Source of the DNA: Allolucifera butyrica
Lineage (GTDB): Bacteria; Bacillota; Negativicutes; Sporomusales; UPPP01
Length of the DNA stretch: 32,509 bases
Assembly (NCBI RefSeq): GCF_900476375.1
Contig: NZ_UPPP01000091.1
Coordinates: forward strand, 1-32,509
Reading direction: 5' to 3'
Below are positions 12,090 to 19,945 of the stretch, in pieces. Position numbers and translations under genes: made by a program. How positions within the stretch are numbered: position 1 is the stretch's first letter; every line of letters begins with the position of its first letter. Below the pieces are notes generated by a model. It worked only from the letters and a program-made list of their open reading frames with translations. It was not told where the DNA came from and made no database searches.

Positions 12090-13976
12090 CTAAATACTGA
12101 CTAAATCGAATTTATCAGCCTTTTTCTCAGCCTCTACAGGCTTGTTAACTTCTTCTTCCGCTACCACAGTTTCCGGCTCTGGGGTTGTAGCAAGCGGCGC
12201 AAATTCTCTCATAACAAAATGCGGATACCGGTCTTTATAAAAAATACGCGGAACTTCTATATGTGAGATACCAAAATTAGCAATATTGATAATCGCTTCC
12301 AGGTCCTCTTGTGTCTGAAATTCGGTAGGTATAATCAGCCTTTCCGTGCGCTCTTGCTCGGAAAAACTCTTCCGGTCTCCCATTTCACTTGGACTCATTT
12401 GGCGGGACTGCATCATTTTAACAAGCTGCTGCTCTCCAATAGCCTTTGATAAAAATTCGGCGGTTTCCGGCTCCCTGATCCGGAAAGTAATATTGGTATT
12501 GAAGTTATTAAAAAACGATTTCAAATTCGCTTTGCCGTATTGTTCTTCAATCCGTCCAAGGTCTTGATTGGCACAGATTAAACAAGCTCCCTTTGACCGG
12601 CCCACCGTTTCTAGTTTCAGAATCGAATTCATCTTGTATAGTGTCCCTAGTTCATCGATGATAAAAAAGATTCGACGATTCAAATCATCGGGCAACGACA
12701 ACGTTTCCCGGATCATCGTATCAATCGCCAACGTCATTAACGGCTTAAAAATGGTTTCGTATTGTTCAATATTCAAGATATATAAATTAGGCTGCGGCGT
12801 ATTGTTTTTGCTTTGCCGGATGAATTTTCTAAAACTAAAATCTCCATCTGTATCAACCAGGTAGCGAAAAAATTGTATCCGTTCCTGCAGAATTGATACG
12901 ATACTGGCCGCTGCCGGTGAATCCCCTTTATCAATATGCTTTAGTGCGCCTCTCTCACTTAACGGCAATGTCCGGAAAGCGGCCTGAATTTCTTCCAGCG
13001 TTTGCGAAAAGAATTCCCACAGGTCTTTATTGCGGGTCTTGTTATTCATCTTTAAGTAAACCAAGCCGGTCCGAAAAACGTCCTTCGCGCAATTATACCA
13101 GTATTCATCTTTCGGGTCCGACGATAAATACAGACTCTTGGCTATTACATCGTAGTCCGGCAATATCTCCAATTCATTAAAAATATTCCAGCCTAACGAT
13201 CTGGCATCAAACGGGCTAAAGATAAGGTCTAAGTCTTCCCGATATTGTTTCGCTGCAAATTCCCCTTTTAGGTCGTAAAAAATACATCGGTCGCCGGTTT
13301 GATTCTGAACCTTCCGTTGATTAATTTGAGCCGCCAGCTGGTTTAATAACACACTTTTGCCGGAGCCTGCCGTACCTAATATTAAAAGATGTTTCGGCTC
13401 CATTTCATAGGGTAAAATAGTGTCCCCGATTTTTAATGTACTCAGTGGATTTTTTTCAGCCTCTTCGGCTAGTTTTTTATTTAAAACTGCAATCGGAGTA
13501 ACCTTTGCCCCGCGCAAAAACTTTTCATCCTCAATTTTTTTAGACGTTGAGATAAAAATAACGAGATAGAGTACCGTCGCTATATATCCTAAAAAAGAGA
13601 GGTAAAACCAATGATGCATTTTTTTCTGAGTGTTTTTATAGGCATTGTCAGTAAGCCAATCTACAAAGTTCCGGTATACATCAACCGGCAATTTTGTATT
13701 ATTCTTGGCATACCCCTGCAACTCTGGTTCGACGGGTATATAGTTGCCGCTAAATACGCCCCCAAAGCCGGTATAATACTTAATTGCAACCGTAGACGGC
13801 ATTTTAGTTTGGGTGCCTACGACATAAAGGTTATTAAGACCGCCCTGTATCCCGTATAGCCCAATTAATAAAATCATTACTTGTATAGTCAGCCCCAAAA
13901 TGAAGGCCCGGACTATCATCTTAAAATACATACTCACATCTGCCCAAAAAGCCTCATGGGTTTGGTAGCCTCTCAT
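12090..13976 (-). CDS. virD4: type IV coupling protein (VirD4/TrwB type)
   Basis: A 628-aa inner-membrane ATPase that links the relaxosome to the secretion channel. Two N-terminal membrane segments (about 22-45 and 123-143) frame a periplasmic loop; Walker A GTAGSGKS is at 201-208 and Walker B FFIIDELGT at 437-445; the C-terminal tail is Pro/Glu/Lys-rich and acidic. The length and two-TM topology fit the VirD4/TrwB class. The gene overlaps the upstream RHH gene by 4 bp (ATGA), indicating translational coupling, and is followed at once by the relaxase gene. Confidence 0.95.
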   Translation of the reverse strand: MRGYQTHEAFWADVSMYFKMIVRAFILGLTIQVMILLIGLYGIQGGLNNLYVVGTQTKMPSTVAIKYYTGFGGVFSGNYIPVEPELQGYAKNNTKLPVDVYRNFVDWLTDNAYKNTQKKMHHWFYLSFLGYIATVLYLVIFISTSKKIEDEKFLRGAKVTPIAVLNKKLAEEAEKNPLSTLKIGDTILPYEMEPKHLLILGTAGSGKSVLLNQLAAQINQRKVQNQTGDRCIFYDLKGEFAAKQYREDLDLIFSPFDARSLGWNIFNELEILPDYDVIAKSLYLSSDPKDEYWYNCAKDVFRTGLVYLKMNNKTRNKDLWEFFSQTLEEIQAAFRTLPLSERGALKHIDKGDSPAAASIVSILQERIQFFRYLVDTDGDFSFRKFIRQSKNNTPQPNLYILNIEQYETIFKPLMTLAIDTMIRETLSLPDDLNRRIFFIIDELGTLYKMNSILKLETVGRSKGACLICANQDLGRIEEQYGKANLKSFFNNFNTNITFRIREPETAEFLSKAIGEQQLVKMMQSRQMSPSEMGDRKSFSEQERTERLIIPTEFQTQEDLEAIINIANFGISHIEVPRIFYKDRYPHFVMREFAPLATTPEPETVVAEEEVNKPVEAEKKADKFDLVSI

Positions 13977-14305
13977 CCCTGGTCCTCCTTAAACAGCTTT
14001 TCGGCTTCTTCAAGCGTTGCCTTGTAGAACTTAACGGCAAAATCCTGGTCATTGGTCTGCTCGGCTGCAGCTAACAACCCAAGCTTAGAATTCACATAAG
14101 ATATGCGTTTGAGGTAGGTTAAATCGTTATTAATTCTTGTATAAAAATCCATCTTTGCTGAATCAAGTGAAGAGGAAAGACCGGCATCAAGAAGATACTG
14201 GGATACGGATTTTTCATTAATTGCCGCCAATTTTTCTATCTGCAATTTCTGTGCGGCAGTAAGATAAACCCGGATTTCTGCATCTTTCGATTTTCTTTTA
14301 GGCAT
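13973..14305 (-). CDS. relaxosome accessory RHH protein (TrwA/MobC-like)
   Basis: A 110-aa protein. The N-terminal part (SKDAEIRVYLTAAQKLQIEK then SVSQYLLDAGL) is a ribbon-helix-helix DNA-binding fold; residues 55-105 are a helical tail for oligomerisation. In R388 the corresponding TrwA binds oriT, helps the relaxase and represses its own operon. Position fits: it lies between the palindromic oriT candidate and the coupling protein. Start ATG has AAGGA about 8 nt upstream. Specific family membership is by fold and position. Confidence 0.8.
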   Translation of the reverse strand: MPKRKSKDAEIRVYLTAAQKLQIEKLAAINEKSVSQYLLDAGLSSSLDSAKMDFYTRINNDLTYLKRISYVNSKLGLLAAAEQTNDQDFAVKFYKATLEEAEKLFKEDQG

Positions 14306-14498
14306 GTTTCCACATCCTTATATACGGCTGCTTTAAAATAAGTTATGGCGCTGGATTTAACCAATCGTATGCTTACTAGAACGGCTATAGGACGGCTGCT
14401 TAAACTCCGCGCCATAACTGGCCTGACGGCATATTCGAAGAATTGCGTCAGGTGTGATCGAATTTGCGCAGGAAATTCGATCACGGGAATTAGTCGTA
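14306..14498. other. oriT: candidate origin of transfer (oriT)
   Basis: A 193-bp gap in the middle of the transfer genes dense in inverted repeats: AGTTATGGCGC/GCGCCATAACT (14341-14351, 14409-14419); CCTGACG/CGTCAGG (14422-14428, 14446-14452); perfect 12-bp GTGATCGAATTT/AAATTCGATCAC (14454-14465, 14473-14484); GGAATT/AATTCC (14486-14513, running into the neighbouring gene). A direct repeat ACGGCTGCTT occurs at 14324 and 14392. It lies just upstream of the RHH-coupling protein-relaxase operon, as oriT does in R388. The nic site cannot be named from sequence alone. Confidence 0.7.
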
Positions 14499-15896
14499 TT
14501 AGCGTACAATTCCGCGAGAATACGTTTTGTTAAACACTTTCTCATTTGCCCTTATTTTTGATAATTGGTCTTGAATCTTTTCTTTTTGGGATATAACATT
14601 ATCTAATTTTTTTACATTGCCACGAATAGAAATACTGGCATCAAGAGTTTTTACGCGACTAGCGGCCAGATTAATTTTCTCAATTTCCTTTCTTTGACCG
14701 CCAAGACTTTCCCGCTGAAACTTAATTGCTTGTACTCTTCTTTGGTCAATTTCCTGTTTCTGCATCTGGTCTTTCACATAGTTATTAACGAATTGTTTTG
14801 CCTCCGCAGTTTTTATATAACTCTCTTTTTCAATTGCCAGCTGTTCCTGTTTGGCAATCACAGCTGCCCGCCATTTAGTAAGCCGTTCCGCTTCCTGCGC
14901 CCAGGCGCTTTTTTTACCGAATTCGTAGAACCTGGGCGCAGGGGTAGAAACATGTTTATTCAATGCAGCAGTATATTCCTGGCCTTCTTTAGCAAATTCT
15001 CTCTCTTGCTGAGAAATGGATGCGTTTTTTAGATATTCCTCTCGCCCTTTTTGTTCTAACTCCGACTTGTTTAGCATTGGCTGAGAGTATTTTTGCTGCA
15101 TAATCGCCAATGTATCATTGATCCGGTCTATCTGGTCCTGGTGCTGCAATATTACGGTTTGCAACTCTTTTATACTTATCTGATTGACCTGGTTATTTGG
15201 CTCTTCCCAAAAAGTAGGCCGGTTGACGGTTAATTCTTGGGTATGGCCTATTTCTTTCACTAAGTCCATGTATTTCTCATGAAGTCTCTGGTCTATCTCT
15301 TTTTCAAACTTATCTCCTAATGACCGCTGCGCTTCTTTTAAATACCTTTCCTCATGATTGTTTCTTGCTTCCAGATACGTTTGATAACTTATGTCTTTGC
15401 CGAATTTTGACTCTAAAATACGGGCTAATTTATCCGTCTCACTATGGGCATAATTATTTGAGTCGCGTTCTACTGGCTGAAACCGGTAAAAAGAGAATTC
15501 GGCTTTATCCGGAGTAAAATAAACCAGACTATTTTCCTGCCATTTTGCCACTTCCTCCGGATTGTTATGAATGCCTGGGTTTTCTATCGCATGTCGCTGG
15601 AAAGCGTGTCTACCTTCATGAATAACGGTATCAGTCGCTAAATATTGAAAACTGTACCCGTCTTGGGGATCATCAAGAAGAAAATTGGAATTGATTATTA
15701 TTTTGTTGTCCATTCCTTGATATACCCCAAAACACGTACCAGGTAAATCTTTAATCTGAACAATCGCCGGTTTTCTTCCCTGGCGTTGAGCATACTCTAT
15801 TTCTAATTCTTGATAGGCGAGAATGCGAAGATCCCGTGAAGCTTGTTTCCAATTCGATTCATGTAGAACGTCTGGATAAAATAGGTACTCATCCAT
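14499..15896 (-). CDS. HExxH metallopeptidase with long coiled-coil tail
   Basis: A 465-aa protein. Residues 20-160 look like a gluzincin-type zinc peptidase: DTVIHEGRHAFQ holds HEGRH at 93-97, and about 45 residues later FQPVERDSNNYA supplies E143 as the likely third ligand. Residues 165-460 are charged and helical (HQDQIDRINDTLAIMQQKYS, then long Lys/Glu/Gln-rich stretches), a probable coiled coil. No signal peptide or membrane segment. It is the last gene of the secretion operon, 3 nt after a small acidic gene, beside oriT. It could be a protein delivered to the recipient by the channel, or a cell-surface/maturation factor. Assignment by eye. Confidence 0.65.
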   Translation of the reverse strand: MDEYLFYPDVLHESNWKQASRDLRILAYQELEIEYAQRQGRKPAIVQIKDLPGTCFGVYQGMDNKIIINSNFLLDDPQDGYSFQYLATDTVIHEGRHAFQRHAIENPGIHNNPEEVAKWQENSLVYFTPDKAEFSFYRFQPVERDSNNYAHSETDKLARILESKFGKDISYQTYLEARNNHEERYLKEAQRSLGDKFEKEIDQRLHEKYMDLVKEIGHTQELTVNRPTFWEEPNNQVNQISIKELQTVILQHQDQIDRINDTLAIMQQKYSQPMLNKSELEQKGREEYLKNASISQQEREFAKEGQEYTAALNKHVSTPAPRFYEFGKKSAWAQEAERLTKWRAAVIAKQEQLAIEKESYIKTAEAKQFVNNYVKDQMQKQEIDQRRVQAIKFQRESLGGQRKEIEKINLAASRVKTLDASISIRGNVKKLDNVISQKEKIQDQLSKIRANEKVFNKTYSRGIVR

Positions 15897-15899
15897 CTT

Positions 15900-16226
15900 T
15901 TAAGCCCAACCAAAAAATGCTGCTGGCGTAGCGGCGAATTTTTTTGCCAATTCCGGCTCTTGTAGAAATACATCCATAGTCATTAACGCTTTTATAAATG
16001 AGCTATGTTCTTTCTCAATAATTTGCTTTATCGTGATACCCTCAACATTGATTTCATCGGAAACAGACCTATCTATTAACCAAGCGTCTAATGTCTTCTG
16101 TAATCGCTCATCGAGTTTATATATATTTTCTGCTGATAAACTAGCTGACCACGCGGGATAACCGCACTCTTCAAGCAAAATTTTTTCTAATACCTCTTTA
16201 TCGTATTTCAGCATTTTTATCGCCAT
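15900..16226 (-). CDS. small acidic protein preceding the metallopeptidase
   Basis: Up to 108 aa (MLKYDKEVLEKILLEECGYP onward), soluble and helical, ending AATPAAFFGWA. Two starts are possible: ATG at 16226 has AAGAAGG directly against it, while ATG at 16214 has a better spacing; I give the longer form. The metallopeptidase gene follows after 3 nt, so the pair are coupled. An inhibitor, chaperone or immunity partner for the peptidase would fit, but no family is recognised. Confidence 0.7.
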   Translation of the reverse strand: MAIKMLKYDKEVLEKILLEECGYPAWSASLSAENIYKLDERLQKTLDAWLIDRSVSDEINVEGITIKQIIEKEHSSFIKALMTMDVFLQEPELAKKFAATPAAFFGWA

Positions 16227-16256
16227 CCTTCTTTTTGTGAATAAAGTAGATAGGGT

Positions 16257-16565
16257 TTAATGAAAACCCCCTAAACCAGACCCCTTTCCCTTTTGAGGAA
16301 CAATATTACCCTCTGCATCATGTACAATGCCTGTGTTAGGATTTTTTGTATATCCTGGCGGTAATTCACCATTCGTATTACTATTTGGCTGCTCCGTATT
16401 CTTTTTTTGCTCTGTTTGGGTCGGAGTATCCTTGGCGGGCGTAGGTGCCGGAAGCGTATTCTGAAGTTGCTGCTGCGGTGCTTCTTTTTGCCCAAAGAAA
16501 CTACAACCAGTAAATACAAACGTTAACATCGTCACTACTAATACTAAGGCATACCATTTTTTCAT
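16257..16565 (-). CDS. secretion-apparatus lipoprotein (VirB7-like)
   Basis: A 102-aa lipoprotein: basic start MKKWYALVLVVTMLTFVFTG then lipobox FTGC with the acylated Cys at 21. The mature part is Gln/Pro/Thr-rich and disordered, and ends GYTKNPNTGIVHDAEGNIVP then QKGKGSGLGGFH. GGAGG lies 9 nt before the ATG chosen; the frame is open 14 codons earlier but that overlaps the peptidase gene. In VirB systems VirB7 is a small lipoprotein that anchors VirB9 in the outer membrane. Its final residues resemble the end of the TrbJ-like protein (see findings). Confidence 0.78.
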   Translation of the reverse strand: MKKWYALVLVVTMLTFVFTGCSFFGQKEAPQQQLQNTLPAPTPAKDTPTQTEQKKNTEQPNSNTNGELPPGYTKNPNTGIVHDAEGNIVPQKGKGSGLGGFH

Positions 16566-16591
16566 TTTCTCATTCCTCCGTTTTCCATTTC

Positions 16592-17044
16592 TTATTTTTG
16601 GCTCCATAATATAAGCGGATCAGCGTATTCCCAACCCCCGTTTTGGGTCGGAACCCAATATTCAAGATGTAAATGTGGCCCTGTAGAATTCCCGGTACTG
16701 CCGATCAGCCCTATAACCTCTCCGGCTTTCACTTTTTGGCCGGCAACAACAAATAGTTGGGAACAATGGCCGTATAATGTGTATGTATTATCGGCATGGT
16801 GTAAGATGATTGCGTTCCCGTACCCGCCTTTCGGCCCTGCAAATACTACCTCACCGGAAAAAAGCGCCGGAATTGGATCACCATAGTTTTTTGCAATATC
16901 TATCCCCGTATGAAAACTGTACTCCCCGGTTATAGGATTGATGCGCGGGCCAAATGTTGAAGTAATTACAAGCGGATCAGCATATACAACACTCATACTC
17001 AGCAAGGAACAGCAAAGCATCATAAATATAATAATTTTCCTCAT
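16592..17044 (-). CDS. exported M23 peptidoglycan hydrolase
   Basis: A 150-aa protein with signal peptide (MRKIIIFMMLCCSLLSMSVV, cleavage after YA) and a complete LytM/M23 domain: H45 and D49 in FHTGIDIA, H93 in LYGHC, and HLH at 124-126. The zinc site is intact. Located where VirB systems have the VirB1 transglycosylase, it probably opens the wall locally for channel assembly, by endopeptidase rather than glycan cleavage. ATG with GGAGG 10 nt upstream; a nine-codon earlier start overlaps the TraF gene. Confidence 0.9.
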   Translation of the reverse strand: MRKIIIFMMLCCSLLSMSVVYADPLVITSTFGPRINPITGEYSFHTGIDIAKNYGDPIPALFSGEVVFAGPKGGYGNAIILHHADNTYTLYGHCSQLFVVAGQKVKAGEVIGLIGSTGNSTGPHLHLEYWVPTQNGGWEYADPLILWSQK

Positions 17045-17046
17045 TA

Positions 17047-17583
17047 CTAAAAACCCTCCTTTAATACCCAAATTGGTTTCACAATCGCCCGAATTTGAGA
17101 CGTTGCCACATCCCCATAGTACCGGCCATCAAACGAATTTGGTATGTCGGCTGCTACTGGCAAAAAGCGCCCTGGGCGAACTGTATGAACGCCGTGGTCT
17201 TGTGGCAAAGGCAGTCCTGCCGTATCCGCTTGAAATACCGGACCAATATAACTGTCATTAATAAAGAAACCATAGTTACGAATTTCAAACTGATCCCCTG
17301 GTAGTCCTTCCACTCTCTTAATCAAGGGAATGTTCCGGTCATACCAGGAACGTCCTTCTATTTGGTTTGCAATGCGGTCCGGCAAGTCAAAAACAACGTA
17401 TTCGCCAATCCCGACAGTGGAACCTGGCACAACTTTATAGATGCCTATAGGGACGCTGTTGGTGAGATTAAAATAATACTGCTTTTGTAACTTTGCTCCA
17501 AACGTAAAATTACAAAGCCAAAGAAGAATAACGATTCCTATCCCTACAAGCGGCCACAAACGACGTAATTTAATCCTGGTCAT
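17047..17583 (-). CDS. traF: TraF-type signal peptidase (S26) for pilin maturation
   Basis: A 178-aa membrane-anchored serine protease: one N-terminal TM (residues 10-28), Ser43 in NSVPIGIY, Lys89 in PLIKRVEGLPGD, and the C-terminal box NSFDGRYYG. This is the RP4 TraF pattern; TraF removes the C-terminal residues of the TrbC pilin and cyclises it. Its presence implies that the TrbC homologue here is also cyclised. The gene overlaps the TrbL gene by 14 bp and lacks a clear ribosome binding site, so it relies on coupling. Confidence 0.9.
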   Translation of the reverse strand: MTRIKLRRLWPLVGIGIVILLWLCNFTFGAKLQKQYYFNLTNSVPIGIYKVVPGSTVGIGEYVVFDLPDRIANQIEGRSWYDRNIPLIKRVEGLPGDQFEIRNYGFFINDSYIGPVFQADTAGLPLPQDHGVHTVRPGRFLPVAADIPNSFDGRYYGDVATSQIRAIVKPIWVLKEGF

Positions 17584-18829
17584 GATATAATATCGGCTTC
17601 ATACCGCCGCCTTCGTGACTTTCGGATGGTATTACTTGATGTGCCTGACTGACCGTTGCATGAGCGTTTCGCGCCGATCCCAAAATGGATGCTCCTTTAC
17701 TTCCTAAACCAGCTCCACCGGAGCCGCTTGAACTATTGCCTCCCAAAACCGGCGGCATTGAAGAAACGTTGCCGGAATCTCCTGCTGTGGTTGTTCCCGT
17801 TCCCCCGGCAACACCGCCGGAGCCGGTAGAACCGCTCGAAGTATTTCCAAAGCCCCCGCCGCTTCCGGATGCTCCACTACCTTTAAATAAATTAGCCACT
17901 CCACCAGCAGCCGCTTTTACTCCCATACCGGCCCCGACCGCTGCCGCCACCCCTGTGATTACAGCTCTTGCCGCAGCGCCTGCCGTTAACGAGGGAGATC
18001 CGGCCATATACGCAGAAGCTAAAGAAGGAGCCTGCCAAGCTAAAAAGGTTAAAGCCATGGCCTTCGAACACAATACAGCAACGTCTTCAAATTCTAAAGT
18101 CCCAGTCGAAACCTTCCAAGTTTCCAATTGAGAAATCCCAACACTTAATATAAGTGTCAAAACAGCAAGTTTTACACCGAAGGCTATAATTGTTCCGATT
18201 GCCTTTTCACCAATAAACGCTGTATGCCGATTTACACTAAACGGCAGGAAAGCAACGGCTAATGTACCTATAATATAGAATTCTAGTACAGTAACAAACA
18301 TTTGTACTGCAAGAATAAAATAGCAGATTAATGTAAGGAAAGCTAACGCCACATCACTCAATGCGCCCATAACAGCCCCCAATGCCGCACCATTAGCAAT
18401 CGCTACAACATCGGGAATTCCCCCGGTATAGGCAGCAGACCCTCCCGCTTTTGCACCAGAAACCGCTGCACCGGTAAAAGAATGAAGAACAAGCAAGAAC
18501 ATCTGTAGGCCCCGATTCACGATATAAGAAGGGTCAGTCAGAACAGATTCGCTTACTCCACCGCCTCCGGCTATTGAACCAATCATGAAAAAGCTTTTTA
18601 AAATTAGTGTTACCAGTGATGAATACGTTGTAATAAACCAGGAAAACAATCCATAGCGTATAAAGCGCATCATCATTGCTTGCAAATGGTTGCCTTCCTC
18701 TAAATTAGAAAGAAAAGCCCAGGCAAGGTCCATAGCCATTAGTATACCAATAAGACTAAGCGCGGTTGTTTGTAAATTCCCGACTCCACTCTCAAATACT
18801 AATCTAAAAGCCGTTAACATGTCTGTCAT
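17570..18829 (-). CDS. trbL: TrbL/VirB6-like polytopic channel protein
   Basis: A 419-aa inner-membrane protein with about six hydrophobic segments between residues 20 and 285 and a long C-terminal tail (from about 295) of Gly/Ser/Thr/Ala repeats (GSGASGSGGGFGNTSSGSTG), ending GGGMKPILYHDQD. This is the usual TrbL architecture, the polytopic component at the base of the channel. The tail has strong Gly bias and a locally raised GC content. It precedes traF, which overlaps its end. Confidence 0.85.
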   Translation of the reverse strand: MTDMLTAFRLVFESGVGNLQTTALSLIGILMAMDLAWAFLSNLEEGNHLQAMMMRFIRYGLFSWFITTYSSLVTLILKSFFMIGSIAGGGGVSESVLTDPSYIVNRGLQMFLLVLHSFTGAAVSGAKAGGSAAYTGGIPDVVAIANGAALGAVMGALSDVALAFLTLICYFILAVQMFVTVLEFYIIGTLAVAFLPFSVNRHTAFIGEKAIGTIIAFGVKLAVLTLILSVGISQLETWKVSTGTLEFEDVAVLCSKAMALTFLAWQAPSLASAYMAGSPSLTAGAAARAVITGVAAAVGAGMGVKAAAGGVANLFKGSGASGSGGGFGNTSSGSTGSGGVAGGTGTTTAGDSGNVSSMPPVLGGNSSSGSGGAGLGSKGASILGSARNAHATVSQAHQVIPSESHEGGGMKPILYHDQD

Positions 18830-18835
18830 TTTTAC

Positions 18836-19201
18836 TCACCCCCCCATCAAAATCATAGGTGCAATTGTCAGCAACACAAACCATACAATTACATACCCCA
18901 GGAACACCTTTCTGTATTGAATTAAAAGATTTTTTCTAAAATACGAAATGACCAATAGCGGCAAAATTAAAAATATGAACATGAAAAAAAAGAGGCTATC
19001 AAATGGGTACGGCAGGGGAAGTTTCCCCCCGCCAAACCCTGCAAAATAGGGTGCAAACGCCAATGTCACTATAATGGTATTTCCAGCCATTGCTTTTAGG
19101 CATTTCTTCTTACTCCATTTATGACTGTACATTTCCCAAATCCGTAAATAGAAATAAACGTTTGCGGCTACCCAAATAAATATCAATAGATTCATTTTCA
19201 T
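18836..19201 (-). CDS. four-helix membrane protein between trbJ and trbL
   Basis: A 121-aa protein with four predicted membrane helices (about 4-21, 43-56, 69-88, 99-118). No family recognised. In RP4 the trbJ-trbL gap holds the TrbK entry-exclusion lipoprotein; this is not a lipoprotein but occupies the same place, so an exclusion or assembly role is possible. ATG directly follows the trbJ stop; the only Shine-Dalgarno is GGGAG inside the last trbJ codons. Confidence 0.7.
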   Translation of the reverse strand: MKMNLLIFIWVAANVYFYLRIWEMYSHKWSKKKCLKAMAGNTIIVTLAFAPYFAGFGGGKLPLPYPFDSLFFFMFIFLILPLLVISYFRKNLLIQYRKVFLGYVIVWFVLLTIAPMILMGG

Positions 19202-19945
19202 TTATTTAAAATCTCCCAGCCCCGTTCCTTGCCCTTTACTTGGCGTTGTAGTAGATTTAAAGGCAGTCTGCGCCCAGGCCGACGACGCGTCTGCCGATTG
19301 TTGCTGCTGCAGCATATACTGGGTTTGTGCTCGGTTGCTCATTGTTAAAATTTGCTGCAGCCTAAGCATATTCTGAATTTCCAGCGCCGTCAGCTGGTGC
19401 CCTATCTGAGCCGCTTGTAATGCTCCTTTGGCGCTGGTACTGGATTTCATAAGGTTAACTAAGTTTTGTTGGTCATCATCCAATTGCACTAACAGCCCTT
19501 GTGATTTCATAGCATCGTATAAGGCATTATCAGTATTGGTAGATAGCTTTTTATAAGCCGTTGTATAATCGGTTGCTGAAATACCGCCATTTAGATTCTT
19601 AAAGTCCGTATATTCCGAATCCCACGCCTGCTGCGCATTCGTCCAGTCCAAGGTAAGGCCCTTTTCACTCTGCCGGAGTTGCTGCAGTGTTTGTAATGAA
19701 TTTTGTACCGAATTAATTTGGCTTGTCATGGAACTTTGGTCTAAACTGGATAAATTTTGTAATTGAGCCTGCAAGCTTTGCAGGTTATTCAGCGTATTTT
19801 TCACCTGGTCAAGGTATGACGCATTCAACCTGGTATTCAACGTACTATTGACACTGGGGTCATATACCACCATCGCGAATGTACGTGGTGCCTGCATAGC
19901 CACCAAAAAAGAGATTACCAATAAAACTGACCCAATCTTTTTCAT
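19202..19945 (-). CDS. trbJ: TrbJ/VirB5-like exported protein
   Basis: A 247-aa secreted protein: signal peptide (MKKIGSVLLVISFLVAMQAP, cleavage after TFA), then MVVYDPSVNSTLNTRL as in TrbJ N-termini, followed by a Gln/Leu-rich helical bundle. VirB5/TrbJ proteins are minor pilus components at the pilus tip. The C-terminus TTTPSKGQGTGLGDFK repeats the end of the lipoprotein at 16257-16565. AGGAGGG precedes the ATG; the gene overlaps trbE by 4 bp (ATGA). Confidence 0.85.
   Translation of the reverse strand: MKKIGSVLLVISFLVAMQAPRTFAMVVYDPSVNSTLNTRLNASYLDQVKNTLNNLQSLQAQLQNLSSLDQSSMTSQINSVQNSLQTLQQLRQSEKGLTLDWTNAQQAWDSEYTDFKNLNGGISATDYTTAYKKLSTNTDNALYDAMKSQGLLVQLDDDQQNLVNLMKSSTSAKGALQAAQIGHQLTALEIQNMLRLQQILTMSNRAQTQYMLQQQQSADASSAWAQTAFKSTTTPSKGQGTGLGDFK

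Noticed and set aside
14345..14545. Small reading frames inside the oriT candidate
   Set aside because: They run through inverted repeats, have no ribosome binding sites and overlap one another on both strands.
16271..16519. 82-aa frame within the lipoprotein gene
   Set aside because: It is a shadow in another frame; the lipoprotein has a clear signal peptide, lipobox and ribosome binding site.
17685..18131. Pro-rich 148-aa plus-strand frame opposite trbL
   Set aside because: It is the antisense of the Gly-rich TrbL tail, which automatically gives a Pro-rich frame.
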